A program made the translations under genes and the position numbers. A DNA stretch of 23,390 nt from a virus. Below are positions 1-7,569 of this stretch, piece by piece (positions within the stretch are counted from its first letter, which is position 1; each line of letters opens with the position of its first letter). The notes below the pieces were generated by a model. The model worked only from the letters and a program-made list of their open reading frames with translations. It did not search any database and was not told where the DNA came from. The DNA is taken from IMG/VR virus record IMGVR_UViG_3300017917_002230, positions 1-23,390 of that record, one strand, 5' to 3'.

Positions 1-1450
1 TGTTTACCTTTGTAATCGTGAACGGATACTTCGCATCCTTATAAAATTTCTTCCTTTCGGTGAGATGGCGCTTGGCGTATTTGCAGGTAGATGTGATATC
101 CCAGATCTGGACGAAGTCTTTGTCTTCTGCTTTTCTAATGCCTCGGCCAATGCTTTGGATAACGCGGACAAAGCTCTTTCCGGGTTCCAAAAGAACCAGA
201 TTAAAAATCCTTGGAATATTAATACCCACAGCGGCCACACCATAAGTCGCCACAATAATCTTGTTATCACTTGTTTTAATTTCGTCATATTCATCTTTCC
301 TATCTTCGAGTTTAACTGCGCCTGAAATGAAAACAGCATCTGACAATCTTTCGATTAATTTATTTCCGGTATCAATCCTATTGACTAATATTAATGTATT
401 TCCCGAAGATGAAATATTTTTAATCTTATCACCGATCCAATCTAATCTTTTTTCGTCGGTTACTAACCAAGTGTATTCCTCGGCATAATTTCTAAAAACT
501 TCTACATCATTGGTCTGTAATATCTGTATGTCTAATTGTGCCAGAACATCTTTCTGCTGGAGATCGTGTGCAGTGACTTGATTAATAACTGGGCCTATGC
601 TGGATAAAAGACTCTGGAATTCCCATTTTTCTTTAGGTACAGTTCCGGTCAATCCCCAACGTATGGCACAATTTCTAAAATTCTGCGTCAATAATTTAGT
701 TAAGACATCTGCCTTGGCTTGATGTACTTCATCGATGATGACAGCACAGACACCTTCGCAGAATTCTGCCAAACTTAGTGTATCGTCATCGTAACTTTTC
801 TTATCTAAAACATTGAGACTCTGCCATGTACATATAGTATGCGTACGATTTAGTTCTTTACGATCGCCGAAATATACGCCCACGTCTAGACCCAAGTTAC
901 GATAATCTTCTTCTGTCTGTACCACAAGACTTTTATTAGGCACGATAACCATCGTACGACCATAAGGCTCACAGAGATGCGACAAAGTGGCTGTGGTGAT
1001 CGTTTTACCTGCCCCGGTAGCTACTTCTTGTAGGCTTTGAGGGTTTTCTAAAAACTTGTTAACTACATCATATTGATAATCACGCAGAACTATCGGCTGT
1101 CCTTCCATGACGTGACCTTTGGGCCATGTCTTGCCTTGATCAGCCCAATAATTTTCAGTCACAGGGTTGAATTTAAATGACTGATGTTGACGTAGATCTT
1201 CTACTTCGATGTCATAACCAGATTCTTCTACGATAGGTAATATGACATCGAGATGTGCCAAATACCCGGTACCGCCAATGCCGAAGAAAGTTTTCGTACC
1301 ATCCCATCGACCCAACTTATATGCGGGCATGTGACGAGCATAGGGAAGATCATACTTTAGCTTGTTGACTATTTTTCTTCTAGTTTCAACAGCTAGACCC
1401 TCAAATTTTATGTTAACTTCATCTTTAATTATTAATTTACAAGTCGACAA
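1..1450 (-). CDS. uvsW: UvsW-like SF2 DNA helicase (3' end cut by window edge)
   Basis: Superfamily 2 helicase of the T4 UvsW type, which unwinds branched recombination intermediates and helps move phage replication from origin-dependent to recombination-dependent initiation. I translated the frame by hand: 483 codons are open from the start to the left edge with no stop. Visible motifs are Walker A ATGAGKT (residues 144-150), DEVH box (240-243), motif III LTGT (267-270) and motif VI QSIGRGIRK (432-440). The N-terminal part carries RWDG at 48-51, as in the UvsW N-terminal domain. T4 UvsW is about 500 aa, so only the last few residues are missing. The start is a TTG at 1450-1448: an in-frame TAA lies two codons upstream, no in-frame ATG exists near the N-terminus, and a strong AAGGAAG lies 7 nt before it. 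The start overlaps the end of the upstream gene by 14 nt, which implies translational coupling. Identity is confident; the TTG start is likely. Confidence 0.93.
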   Translation of the reverse strand, partial: MSTCKLIIKDEVNIKFEGLAVETRRKIVNKLKYDLPYARHMPAYKLGRWDGTKTFFGIGGTGYLAHLDVILPIVEESGYDIEVEDLRQHQSFKFNPVTENYWADQGKTWPKGHVMEGQPIVLRDYQYDVVNKFLENPQSLQEVATGAGKTITTATLSHLCEPYGRTMVIVPNKSLVVQTEEDYRNLGLDVGVYFGDRKELNRTHTICTWQSLNVLDKKSYDDDTLSLAEFCEGVCAVIIDEVHQAKADVLTKLLTQNFRNCAIRWGLTGTVPKEKWEFQSLLSSIGPVINQVTAHDLQQKDVLAQLDIQILQTNDVEVFRNYAEEYTWLVTDEKRLDWIGDKIKNISSSGNTLILVNRIDTGNKLIERLSDAVFISGAVKLEDRKDEYDEIKTSDNKIIVATYGVAAVGINIPRIFNLVLLEPGKSFVRVIQSIGRGIRKAEDKDFVQIWDITSTCKYAKRHLTERKKFYKDAKYPFTITKVN

Positions 1451-2630
1451 TTGTTATCTTCCTTTGCGCCGACGGTTTTATATTTCCTAAGTGAACAACA
1501 CAGGGATGTGATTCTGTTAGAGCCTGTGTTAGATTACTAGTCGAAGGATACAAACCGTTCGTAACTACTATTTTAACAGAAATATTATCTTTAAACAACC
1601 ATTTAGGTGGTTTATGTTGAAAGATAAAAATCTTAGCGTTCTCCAACGTTCCGCCTAGATGATTGTGTTTAACCCAATCGTTAAATCCTGTTTGGCTGTC
1701 TTGCGATTCTCTAAAACAAACTTTGATAAGATCTCGAGAAACCTGATTTTTTTCGGCAGATTCCACAAATTCTCCGATCCACTTTTTAACGTCACAATTT
1801 CTATCTAATACCACAGCACAAATTCCGCCGACTGTATTGTATAGATCAAAAAATTGATCGTTATCTTTAATCCAGAAATGAGTTTCTTCGGATGTTGAAA
1901 TTCTTTTTACAATATCGTGGGTATCATTATCGTTGAACTGTAGGGGAAATCCTGCGGTTTTCGCTAAAAACATATCTTTTCTTAAGTCGCCAGTGGCATT
2001 TTCTTTCCACCATGTTTCCACATCTTCCACGGCATTGACCAAATAAATTTTTTGATCAACAATGTGAGCAGAAGGAATAATATCATTGGCACTATCCCAT
2101 ATTTCTTCTACCTCACTGACCGCGGTCAGCACCGATTCGTCCACTTCAAATCCGTGTTTAATTGCAAATTCATAGATATGAATAATGTTACAATTTCTGA
2201 AAGGAATTTTTCTAACCTTGGAATCAGGATCCCAATGACTGCCCGGTAGTCCGCTAGAGTCAACAATTTCTTTCTGAAAGGTGTCTTTTAAAGAATATGG
2301 AAATTTTGCATTCACCCAAAGATTATTGTGATCGTCTTTTTCTATGTAAATGCGTTTTGAAGTATCGATCACACGAAATGCATTTCGCCACTTAGGATCG
2401 TCTAATAGATGTTGATATTGTAGATTTAGATTTGACGAAAATTTTTTATATTTTTCTAGAATCTTAAGTATAAATCTTCCTTGATTTTCAGTGAGCTGTT
2501 TTTTTTCAGTGATGATATTGAAAAAATTGTCGCAAGGCTGTCTATCCTGGTATTGTAATGGAATTTTACCATACATTACCTGAGAATAGAAATCTACATA
2601 AGCATCTTCAATATAGAGGTGGTTCGACAT
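1437..2630 (-). CDS. conserved phage protein next to UvsW, possible HARP-like domain
   Basis: Protein of 397 aa with no certain assignment. Residues about 90-168 look like the HARP domain of annealing helicases: a basic strand-rich start (RVIDTSKRIYIEKDD), then PYSLKDTFQKEI, a WDPDSKVRKIPF stretch and a helix FAIKHGFEVDESV. This reading is from pattern memory and is tentative. The C-terminal half (about 220-397) alternates strands and helices like a RecA-type domain but has no Walker A or DEAD/DEVH motif, so it cannot be a complete helicase. Its 3' end overlaps the TTG start of uvsW, and the uvsW ribosome site lies inside this gene, so the two are probably made together. That suggests a partner in DNA annealing or fork processing (inference). 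Its own start codon sits just after a stem-loop that separates it from its AAGGAAAA ribosome site. Confidence 0.75.
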   Translation of the reverse strand: MSNHLYIEDAYVDFYSQVMYGKIPLQYQDRQPCDNFFNIITEKKQLTENQGRFILKILEKYKKFSSNLNLQYQHLLDDPKWRNAFRVIDTSKRIYIEKDDHNNLWVNAKFPYSLKDTFQKEIVDSSGLPGSHWDPDSKVRKIPFRNCNIIHIYEFAIKHGFEVDESVLTAVSEVEEIWDSANDIIPSAHIVDQKIYLVNAVEDVETWWKENATGDLRKDMFLAKTAGFPLQFNDNDTHDIVKRISTSEETHFWIKDNDQFFDLYNTVGGICAVVLDRNCDVKKWIGEFVESAEKNQVSRDLIKVCFRESQDSQTGFNDWVKHNHLGGTLENAKIFIFQHKPPKWLFKDNISVKIVVTNGLYPSTSNLTQALTESHPCVVHLGNIKPSAQRKITIVDL

Positions 2631-2656
2631 GTGTTAATTTTAACACATTTTTCCTT
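2629..2656 (-). promoter_or_regulatory. stem-loop between Shine-Dalgarno and start codon
   Basis: On the minus strand AAGGAAAA (2656-2649) overlaps the stop codon of the upstream gene. It is followed by an inverted repeat with arms 2648-2640 and 2637-2629 (core GTGTTAA/TTAACAC) and then the ATG at 2630-2628. The linear gap from AAGG to ATG is 22 nt, too long for normal initiation. Folding out the 16-nt core hairpin leaves about 6 nt. T4 gene 25 is known to use such a hairpin to bring a distant ribosome site close to its start. The outermost base pairs would involve the start codon itself, so a fully closed stem could instead inhibit translation. Confidence 0.5.
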
Positions 2657-3515
2657 AGGAGAGCAAAGAATTCGCAACCAGTTCGTTGAGTTTTGGCTTT
2701 AATCTTTTTAAAGGAATGCCCTGTGCTATCTCGTCAACGGTCCATTCGGTATGAGATAATTTAACTAACCAATTTTTTCGATCAGGCAACTGGATATTTT
2801 CTATATTTTCAAAAGTACCACTCAATTCTCCTGCTAAACTAGAAGAATCGCATATAATAGGGACTCCTTGTATAGCCGCTTGTACAGCAGGACCGCTATT
2901 ATGGTTTATCACACAATGATAATTATAGTCTATATCAAAATCGTCATAGGTATCTCTGATTTTTTGAGGTGTTTCTACACGGACTCCGGGAAGATCTAGA
3001 GAGAACGGCGATCTAGGGTGAGGTCTCACCACTATTCCACGGTCGGAGTACTGTCTAATTTTGTTAACAGTCTGCTTAACCCATTCGACCATGGGTGGCA
3101 TGCCTTGCCATTGTAAACTATTTTGATGTTGTGCTGCAATTAATATTTCAGAACGTCTATTAGGATTGGTATCTTTAAGTTTAATGCCTAATTGTTTTGG
3201 CCTGCTCTTGTCTAGGTCTGTGTCATTGGCAAAATAACCAAGACCGTTGATGTTATCAAGTGAAATTCTCCAGGTATAATTTCTGATAAGGTTTCCTACT
3301 TCTATGATTACCACTGGTTTTTTCTTGCGTTGGAAATCGTTGAATATGTATTGGTTCCCTTGCATTCGTCCGTTCCACAAAACTGACCAAATAACCGCAA
3401 TATCTTCTCCATCAGATACAGGATATTCTTTAATGCTGCGTATTCCTTGTTCGAACGCATCAAAAACTGGACCGCTATTTAATGCGCCGTTGGATCTATA
3501 AAGTTTGTATCTCAT
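2655..3515 (-). CDS. capsule-glycosyltransferase-like protein, paralogue 5
   Basis: Protein of 286 aa, the most divergent of five related genes in the window. It shares the C-terminal plan of the set: a hydrophobic strand EILIAAQ (about 123-129), W-x5-T-V-N-K-I-R-Q-Y-S-D-R, then V-R-P-H-P-R, an N-H-N-S-G-P motif followed by QGVPI, and a last block DRKNWLVKLSHTEWTVDEI. Such an HPR motif followed by NS-x-G and a G-P pair is typical of the GT-B capsule transferases related to KpsC/KpsS, so a sugar-nucleotide-dependent transferase is likely by resemblance only. There is no signal peptide or membrane segment. It is separated from its four relatives by the two plus-strand genes and starts from its own late promoter, diverging from them. 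The neighbour on its 3' side starts 25 nt after its stop. Confidence 0.65.
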   Translation of the reverse strand: MRYKLYRSNGALNSGPVFDAFEQGIRSIKEYPVSDGEDIAVIWSVLWNGRMQGNQYIFNDFQRKKKPVVIIEVGNLIRNYTWRISLDNINGLGYFANDTDLDKSRPKQLGIKLKDTNPNRRSEILIAAQHQNSLQWQGMPPMVEWVKQTVNKIRQYSDRGIVVRPHPRSPFSLDLPGVRVETPQKIRDTYDDFDIDYNYHCVINHNSGPAVQAAIQGVPIICDSSSLAGELSGTFENIENIQLPDRKNWLVKLSHTEWTVDEIAQGIPLKRLKPKLNELVANSLLS

Positions 3516-3524
3516 AATTCACTC

Positions 3525-3532
3525 AATAAATA
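3525..3532 (+). promoter_or_regulatory. putative T4-type late promoter, rightward
   Basis: AATAAATA matches the T4 late consensus TATAAATA at 7 of 8 positions. With T4 geometry (5 nt between the box and +1) transcription would start near 3538, leaving a 14-nt leader before the ATG at 3552. It interleaves with the leftward promoter at 3539-3546. This is the only promoter-like site found for the two plus-strand genes. Confidence 0.5.
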
Positions 3533-3538
3533 TCATAG

Positions 3539-3546
3539 TATTTAAT
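3539..3546 (-). promoter_or_regulatory. putative T4-type late promoter, leftward
   Basis: The minus strand reads ATTAAATA followed by CTATG, close to the extended T4 late consensus TATAAATACTATT. The predicted start is near 3533, giving an 18-nt leader with a weak GAG ribosome site before the ATG at 3515. Each of the two divergent start sites lies just beyond the other's promoter box. Confidence 0.55.
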
Positions 3547-3551
3547 CTAAA

Positions 3552-3947
3552 ATGAACAAGTTCCATAAAAGAATAACTAAAGCCGCCGATGGTACGGATT
3601 TTTGCCTCGTTTTAAGTGGGGGGACAGAATTTCTTGGAGATTTTTCCGAAATTTTCAATACTGTTTTTGTTTATAAGGAACACGATGCTATAGTTAAAAG
3701 AAAAAATATCATTTATCAAGAATTTTTTGATGAATTGATAAATCTACCAAAATTTAATCTGATTTTCACGGAGGTTAGTGGTGTAAAAAATCTAAGATTG
3801 GTGGAGAGGCTGTTAGTAAGACAGCATCCTACGATTATGATCTACACCGATAACTACATTGACAAAGAATTTTCAGAATTTTTAAAAAATTGCCAATATG
3901 TAATTGTTGACATAGGCAAGGGTAATCAAATATGGAAGAAAAAATGA
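3552..3947 (+). CDS. hypothetical protein upstream of glycosyltransferase
   Basis: Protein of 131 aa that I do not recognise. It alternates strands and helices: a Gly-rich turn LVLSGGTEFLG (about 19-29), strand VFVYKEHD, strand NLIFTEVSG, strand TIMIYTDNY and strand YVIVDIG near the end. This looks like a small Rossmann-type fold, possibly a degenerate or minimal methyltransferase-like domain, but no signature motif confirms it. It is the first of two plus-strand genes, and its stop overlaps the next start as ATGA (3944-3947), so it is translationally coupled to the glycosyltransferase. A role in the same sugar pathway is inferred from position only. No Shine-Dalgarno is visible before the ATG. 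Confidence 0.6.
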   Translation: MNKFHKRITKAADGTDFCLVLSGGTEFLGDFSEIFNTVFVYKEHDAIVKRKNIIYQEFFDELINLPKFNLIFTEVSGVKNLRLVERLLVRQHPTIMIYTDNYIDKEFSEFLKNCQYVIVDIGKGNQIWKKK

Positions 3948-4789
3948 CAAAATATTCGGTAGTTACTACATTTCACAAGAAGGGTTATGAAATGTACGGT
4001 AAACGGATGATAGAAACGTTTCTAAAATCTTGGCCTAGGGAAGTTACTCTTTATGTCTACGGTGAAGACGTGGAAATTTCTGAAAGATCCGATAATCTCG
4101 TAATTTTAGACCTACATCAGGTCAGTCAAGATTTGGTAAATTTTAAAAATAAATGGCGAGGTGTCCCTAAAGCCAACGGTGATGTAAGAAGTGATCCGGT
4201 TAGAAGTCGGAGAAGAGATGCAGGCAAAGGATTTAAGTGGGACGCTGTGAGATTTAGTCATAAAGTTTATTCGATTTTTCATTGTGCGAAAAATTGTGAC
4301 TCCGATGTGTTAATTTGGATGGATGCTGATACCATTTGTCATAGTCCTATTACCGTATCTGATCTAAACAGGATGATTCCCGGCGATAAAGATCTGTGTT
4401 ATCTCGGCCGCAAAGGAAAATTCAGTGAGTGTGGCCTGTATTCGATGAATTTAAGATCTCTACAAACAAAAAGTTTCCTGGCCGAATTCCAGCGCATGTA
4501 TGATCATGCCGAGACTGGTATATTTTATCTAGACGAATGGCACGACAGCTTCGTGTTCGATGCTGTTAGAGCTAAATTGCCTTTCTTGAACCAACTGAGT
4601 TGGAGCGAAAATCTCGGTGATCTCAGACCGGGTGTTGGTAACAGCGTTGGCGAAGGCCATCCTCTAATCAACAGTGAATGGGGAGCTTGGCTAGATCATC
4701 TTAAAGGTGATCGAAAGTTTGCGGGTCGCAGCAAGAGAGAAGATCTAAAGGTTGTAAGAACAGAACCTTATTGGCAGCAGTTCAATTAA
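3944..4789 (+). CDS. GT-A-type glycosyltransferase
   Basis: Protein of 281 aa. The N-terminal strand YSVVTTFHKKGYEMYGKRM and the metal-binding DxD motif in LIWMDADTICH (about residues 124-134) mark a GT-A fold transferase that would use a divalent metal and a nucleotide sugar. Near the C-terminus GEGHPLINSEWGAWLDHLKG looks like an acceptor or active-site block that I recall from phage-encoded glycosyltransferases. There is no membrane segment, so it should be cytoplasmic. I chose the ATG at 3944 over the one at 3932 because GGAAGAA lies directly before it and it forms an ATGA overlap with the upstream stop. Its stop codon overlaps the stop of the opposing gene tail to tail (4786-4789), with no terminator between them. 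Donor and acceptor are unknown. Confidence 0.82.
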   Translation: MTKYSVVTTFHKKGYEMYGKRMIETFLKSWPREVTLYVYGEDVEISERSDNLVILDLHQVSQDLVNFKNKWRGVPKANGDVRSDPVRSRRRDAGKGFKWDAVRFSHKVYSIFHCAKNCDSDVLIWMDADTICHSPITVSDLNRMIPGDKDLCYLGRKGKFSECGLYSMNLRSLQTKSFLAEFQRMYDHAETGIFYLDEWHDSFVFDAVRAKLPFLNQLSWSENLGDLRPGVGNSVGEGHPLINSEWGAWLDHLKGDRKFAGRSKREDLKVVRTEPYWQQFN

Positions 4790-5712
4790 ACATATTTTCT
4801 AAAAAATTTCCACGCTTCGCCTGATCGCAATTCTTCAAAGTTCCAATGGCACATAGAAATTTTTTCAATCCAACTTTGTCTGTCATACAATTGCGGATTG
4901 TTTATCTGTGATAGGTCAGTATTTGCAATAGAAAAACTCTGGCTGTGCTGTGGTATTGGATCTGTTATGAATGTAGGGATGCCTTCGATCAAACTTGCCA
5001 CACTCGGACTGCTATTATAAACCACACTGGCCCACGATCCTTTAAGATCGTCTACTAAATTTTCTTTTTGACTAAGAAAAACATTTTTGTAGTTAAGAGT
5101 CAACATAGATCTAATTCGTTTGTCGCCTGGGTGTGCTCTTACTATTATAGGACGTTTTACTGTTACTTGTCGTATCTTGTTAATCGTTTGATCTAACCAT
5201 TCTAAAGTACTAAGACCGCCCATGCTCCAACCCCCGTGTCTTTGGAGACAGATTAAAATGTGATCGCCCTCTTGTCTATAAGGTTTTAAAGAAATATTTA
5301 GGTCATTACTGATTTTTTTCCATCGGGTAGGATCAACATCAGTGTCAAAATAAAATCCGGTGGTAGGAAATACGCCATCAAAGCTGTATCGAAGATAAGT
5401 TTTAGTATTACCAGGATCGGCATATAAAAATAAATTGCTATCTACTATTAAACTACGTTTACCGTTTCGTTTTTGTAATTCGATCGCCTGTTTTCTTAAT
5501 TCTAAATGAGGTAATTGTTTACCGTCGTCGTGAACAAAACCTTGTATCAATGCTACGTCGCATTCGATAACTTTCATTTCTTGATTATTAATAGCGATGT
5601 CGCCCGCTTGTCTTACACCTTGTAAAAAGTTGTTCAAAATCATAGGTTTCTCCATATTTTTATTATTAGGAGGAATTCCTTTGAAATAAGCGACTGCGGT
5701 TAATTTAGACAT
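4786..5712 (-). CDS. capsule-glycosyltransferase-like protein, paralogue 4
   Basis: Protein of 308 aa in the five-member paralogous set. Shared blocks: HILICLQ (strand), W-L-D-Q-T-I-N-K-I-R-Q-V-T, IIVRAHPGDKR, VVYNSSPSVASLIEGIPTF, then TDLSQINNPQLYDRQSWIEKIS and a final FEELRSGEAWKFF. The RAHPGD and YNSSPSVASLIEGIP motifs are the ones most like the KpsC/KpsS-type capsule transferases, so this member best supports that assignment. Its start overlaps the end of the neighbour upstream (5705-5712), as in a translationally coupled operon. It is the last gene of the leftward glycan operon and meets the plus-strand glycosyltransferase head-on; their stop codons overlap. No signal peptide or membrane segment is visible. 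Confidence 0.7.
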   Translation of the reverse strand: MSKLTAVAYFKGIPPNNKNMEKPMILNNFLQGVRQAGDIAINNQEMKVIECDVALIQGFVHDDGKQLPHLELRKQAIELQKRNGKRSLIVDSNLFLYADPGNTKTYLRYSFDGVFPTTGFYFDTDVDPTRWKKISNDLNISLKPYRQEGDHILICLQRHGGWSMGGLSTLEWLDQTINKIRQVTVKRPIIVRAHPGDKRIRSMLTLNYKNVFLSQKENLVDDLKGSWASVVYNSSPSVASLIEGIPTFITDPIPQHSQSFSIANTDLSQINNPQLYDRQSWIEKISMCHWNFEELRSGEAWKFFRKYV

Positions 5713-6796
5713 GATATCGATTTATAATCTTCGAAGCTGTTCCATTGATTAACTCATCATATGTAAATTGACTGTAACTTAACATACATAACCAATTGGC
5801 TAGATGGGGTCTTAAAAGGTCGTTGATATCGGACAGTCGGTTTCGTGCTACCGAGTTTGTTATGTGTTTATCTAATGTTATAACCGGCACGCCTGCCCAG
5901 ATAGCTTCTGTGGCTGCATTAGAGTTGATATTTACAAGACAATAATAATCCTCGTCGAGCAGGTGCTGATATAAAGGATCTCTTTGTTTTTTAGGAGCTT
6001 TTTCTCTAAAAATAATTTTCTTATCTGTAAATTTTCTCAATTCAGCTTCAATTCCATATTTCCAGGTTTTTAGATCAACACCACTAATACCGGCAGCGAA
6101 AGGACCTGGTTCGATTATCAAGATCTTGTTCCCGCCGGTCCTCCATTGTCTTGGAAATTCAGTAAAGATGTTTAGCCTATCTACAGGAGCTTCAAAGTCT
6201 TTATAAAAATGTATATGATTTCTTACGAGTCTATGCCATTTTTTATGTGTTTCTACAAAATTAGTATAGCCGCTATCGATAAACCAAAAAGGATAATTGT
6301 TATTAATCTTAGATATTATTAGTTGTTCGTTGCCGATGGTATTTCTAAATAAACAATCTTGTTCGACAGAATTAAAATCTTTCCTTCGTATAAGTTCAGC
6401 TGAAGGATCAATATGTAGTCCAACACTCTTGACAAAATTTTGAACTTCGCTTTTTTTATATGCAGATAAGATTTTTTCTTCGCCTATTTTTTCGATGAAA
6501 TAATCTGTATGTTTGTTTATCAGTTGACCGTAGTCTTTTCTTACAAGCTCTATCTGCTTTTTAACAGCATCAACCCATCTTTTAAGATCTTTTCTTACGG
6601 CTTTACCTATTTTCTTTTTAAACACTTCTCGCATTTCATCGATGTTATAAGTGATTCTAGCAGTTTCATGCTCAATGAATACCTTAACATTGACTGTTTC
6701 TATTTCTTCAAATTCTATTTTTTCACAGAAGGTGCTTACATCTAATTGCGTTACTAAGAAAGCAGCTATTTCTTTGTTGTTTAATAATAATTTCAT
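5705..6796 (-). CDS. capsule-glycosyltransferase-like protein, paralogue 3, with N-terminal extension
   Basis: Protein of 363 aa, about 100 residues longer than its closest relatives. Residues from about 165 on match them: PFWFIDSGY, W-H-R-L-V-R-N, NKILIIEPGP, a helix before FTDKKIIFREKAPKK, NINSNAATEAIWAGVPVITL, and a last block YSQFTYDELINGTASKI. The first 110-120 residues are a separate, charged, helix-rich region (KKKIGKAVRKDLKRWVDAVK and similar) with no counterpart in the other four, perhaps a fused partner or binding domain. The start is 1 nt after the stop of the upstream paralogue. Function by resemblance is transfer of a sugar from a nucleotide donor (GT-B-like C-terminal domain); the substrate is unknown. 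Confidence 0.7.
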   Translation of the reverse strand: MKLLLNNKEIAAFLVTQLDVSTFCEKIEFEEIETVNVKVFIEHETARITYNIDEMREVFKKKIGKAVRKDLKRWVDAVKKQIELVRKDYGQLINKHTDYFIEKIGEEKILSAYKKSEVQNFVKSVGLHIDPSAELIRRKDFNSVEQDCLFRNTIGNEQLIISKINNNYPFWFIDSGYTNFVETHKKWHRLVRNHIHFYKDFEAPVDRLNIFTEFPRQWRTGGNKILIIEPGPFAAGISGVDLKTWKYGIEAELRKFTDKKIIFREKAPKKQRDPLYQHLLDEDYYCLVNINSNAATEAIWAGVPVITLDKHITNSVARNRLSDINDLLRPHLANWLCMLSYSQFTYDELINGTASKIINRYHV

Positions 6797-6797
6797 T

Positions 6798-7568
6798 TTA
6801 ATATCTTTGAAGTATTTTCCAGGCAGTACCGTTCTTCATCTCTTCAGTGGTAAATTGGTTATATGCCAGACTACTGCATTTCTGTTGTATCTGACGCTCG
6901 TCGGGAAAATATGGTGTTTCTATTTTTGAAAAATCAGTGGATACCAACGGAGTTCCGCAGCACGGAACAGTGGCAAAGTGTGGAATGCCATATAATAACG
7001 ACTCTATAGCTGCGATACTATTAAGTGATACTGTAGCGAATGCTCCGTCCATCTGATCATATACGCTGGAAATAACCTTGCGATCTTTTCTTCCTGGTTT
7101 TTCTCTTAATACTATTTTTCTATCAGTATTGGCTTTTAGTGTTTCAATTGTATTGTTTACCCATTGTTCGTATTCGAACCCATAAAACTTACAGGCCTTG
7201 GGCGTGGGTAATAAAATCAATATATGAGAGCCGCCTTTCTTCCATCCTTTAAATTGCAATCTAGGGTCAGTCTTTGATACAGCATCCCATCTGTCAGAAG
7301 GAACATCTAAAATCCTTGATAATTGTAATTCGTTTTTTACGATTCGATGAAATAATTTTTTTCCTATCGGATTATGCTTTGAGGGATAATTTCCAAAGTA
7401 ACCGGTATCTAAGTAATAGAAATCTCTTCCGGTGTTTTGGCACTTATAGATGTGTTTTTTAGAAGCTATTCCTCTGATCAATAGAGGTTTAGTTGACTCG
7501 ACATTAGGATCACTTTCTATGGCGTCGTTGCAGCCTTTCTTGATATAATTATAAAGTATTTCATCCAT
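6798..7568 (-). CDS. capsule-glycosyltransferase-like protein, paralogue 2
   Basis: Protein of 256 aa, most similar to the gene directly upstream. The two share FYYxDxGYFGN, a K-x-x-HRIVKN-x-LQ block, P/S-D-R-W, ILI-x-x-P, K-A/P-C-K-F-Y-G, W-x-N-x-T-x-E, TDR-x-I, LNS/YNS-x-A-A-x-E-A/S, a D-x-S-K-I-x-x-P-Y-x-P-D block and QF-x-x-E-M/L-K-N-G-T-A-x-K-I-L at the end. Such close collinear similarity indicates recent tandem duplication. In this copy the NSNAATEA motif has become NSIAAIESLLYGIP. The start lies 1 nt after the upstream stop (TAA-A-ATG). It is probably a cytoplasmic sugar transferase of the capsule type, by weak resemblance only. Confidence 0.7.
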   Translation of the reverse strand: MDEILYNYIKKGCNDAIESDPNVESTKPLLIRGIASKKHIYKCQNTGRDFYYLDTGYFGNYPSKHNPIGKKLFHRIVKNELQLSRILDVPSDRWDAVSKTDPRLQFKGWKKGGSHILILLPTPKACKFYGFEYEQWVNNTIETLKANTDRKIVLREKPGRKDRKVISSVYDQMDGAFATVSLNSIAAIESLLYGIPHFATVPCCGTPLVSTDFSKIETPYFPDERQIQQKCSSLAYNQFTTEEMKNGTAWKILQRY

Positions 7569-7569
7569 T

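Noticed and set aside
4-339. Minus-strand frame of 111 aa and several plus-strand frames over 60-488
   Set aside because: The UvsW helicase frame runs without a stop through this whole region with conserved motifs; these are shadow frames.
2629-2652. Inverted repeat plus T-run read as a plus-strand terminator
   Set aside because: No plus-strand gene lies upstream of it, and the position between a ribosome site and a minus-strand start explains it better. A weak role on the plus strand cannot be excluded.
5290-5310. CTAAATA-type box on the minus strand within paralogue 4
   Set aside because: It lies inside coding sequence without a start codon at the expected spacing; such A/T words occur by chance.
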